From assembly GCA_945485625.1 (NCBI GenBank), contig CALYSH010000115.1, positions 1-5,603 on the forward strand: a DNA stretch of 5,603 nt. The letters are read 5' to 3'. The stretch is from an uncultured Lachnospiraceae bacterium. Lineage in GTDB: Bacteria > Bacillota > Clostridia > Lachnospirales > Lachnospiraceae. The notes under the pieces are model-generated. The model saw only the letters and a program-made list of their open reading frames with translations, did no database searches and was not told where the DNA came from. Both the position numbers and the translations under genes were made by a program. How positions within the stretch are numbered: the stretch's first letter is position 1; each line of letters opens with the position of its first letter. Positions 5,586 through 5,603 of the stretch are shown one piece after another.

Positions 5586-5603
5586 CCGTCTCATTATGAT
5601 CTT

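Larger units (their letters stand above)
5081..5603. other. region of 523 bases without a confident gene
   Basis: After the maturase stop there is no reading frame with a ribosome site and a recognisable product. From left to right it holds the doubtful 62-aa frame, a strong stem-loop at 5353-5384, a possible decayed helix-turn-helix remnant on the - strand at 5392-5517, and two perfect inverted repeats at 5495-5528 and 5550-5585. The accumulation of inverted repeats and a gene scrap suggests an intergenic boundary shaped by mobile or repetitive DNA. Confidence 0.6.

Overview
The window looks like a chromosomal or accessory segment from an anaerobic Clostridia-type Firmicute (gut Lachnospiraceae/Oscillospiraceae style). 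This is inferred from the strong AGGAGG/GGGAGG ribosome sites, the moderate base composition, the tight same-strand gene packing and the presence of a SPASM radical-SAM peptide maturase. No rRNA, tRNA or CRISPR array is visible. All well-supported genes are on the + strand.

Region 1 (2-3675) is a three-gene module. It starts with the 3' part of a protein that has a glycine-rich hydrophobic segment and a charged helical tail, and whose 5' end lies outside the window. A soluble M48-type zinc metallopeptidase (HECGH) follows. A complete dynamin-like GTPase of 576 aa comes last, and its start codon overlaps the end of the peptidase gene. The first protein has the layout of the C-terminal half of a bacterial dynamin-like protein, so the module may be a pair of membrane-remodelling GTPases with a dedicated protease between them. 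This resembles in outline the mitochondrial OMA1 (M48 peptidase) / OPA1 (dynamin) pair, but that comparison is inference.

Region 2 (3722-5080) begins only about 60 bp later and looks like a minimal RiPP cassette. It has a 69-aa peptide whose C-terminal part carries four cysteines (CC-x5-C-x5-C), followed by a radical SAM/SPASM enzyme with CxxxCxxC, GGEP and a cysteine-dense C-terminus. A short hairpin covers the peptide stop codon just ahead of the maturase ribosome site. No transporter, leader peptidase or immunity gene is recognisable inside the window. The M48 enzyme is the only protease nearby.

Region 3 (5081-5603) has no confidently called gene. It holds a weak 62-aa reading frame overlapping the maturase end, a strong 12-bp stem (possible terminator), a possible decayed remnant of an excisionase-like helix-turn-helix gene on the - strand, and two perfect inverted repeats (a 34-bp gapless palindrome and a 15-bp-arm hairpin). 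These suggest a boundary with mobile or repetitive DNA.

The most interesting feature is the co-directional linkage of a dynamin/M48 module with an undescribed-looking cysteine peptide and its radical SAM maturase.
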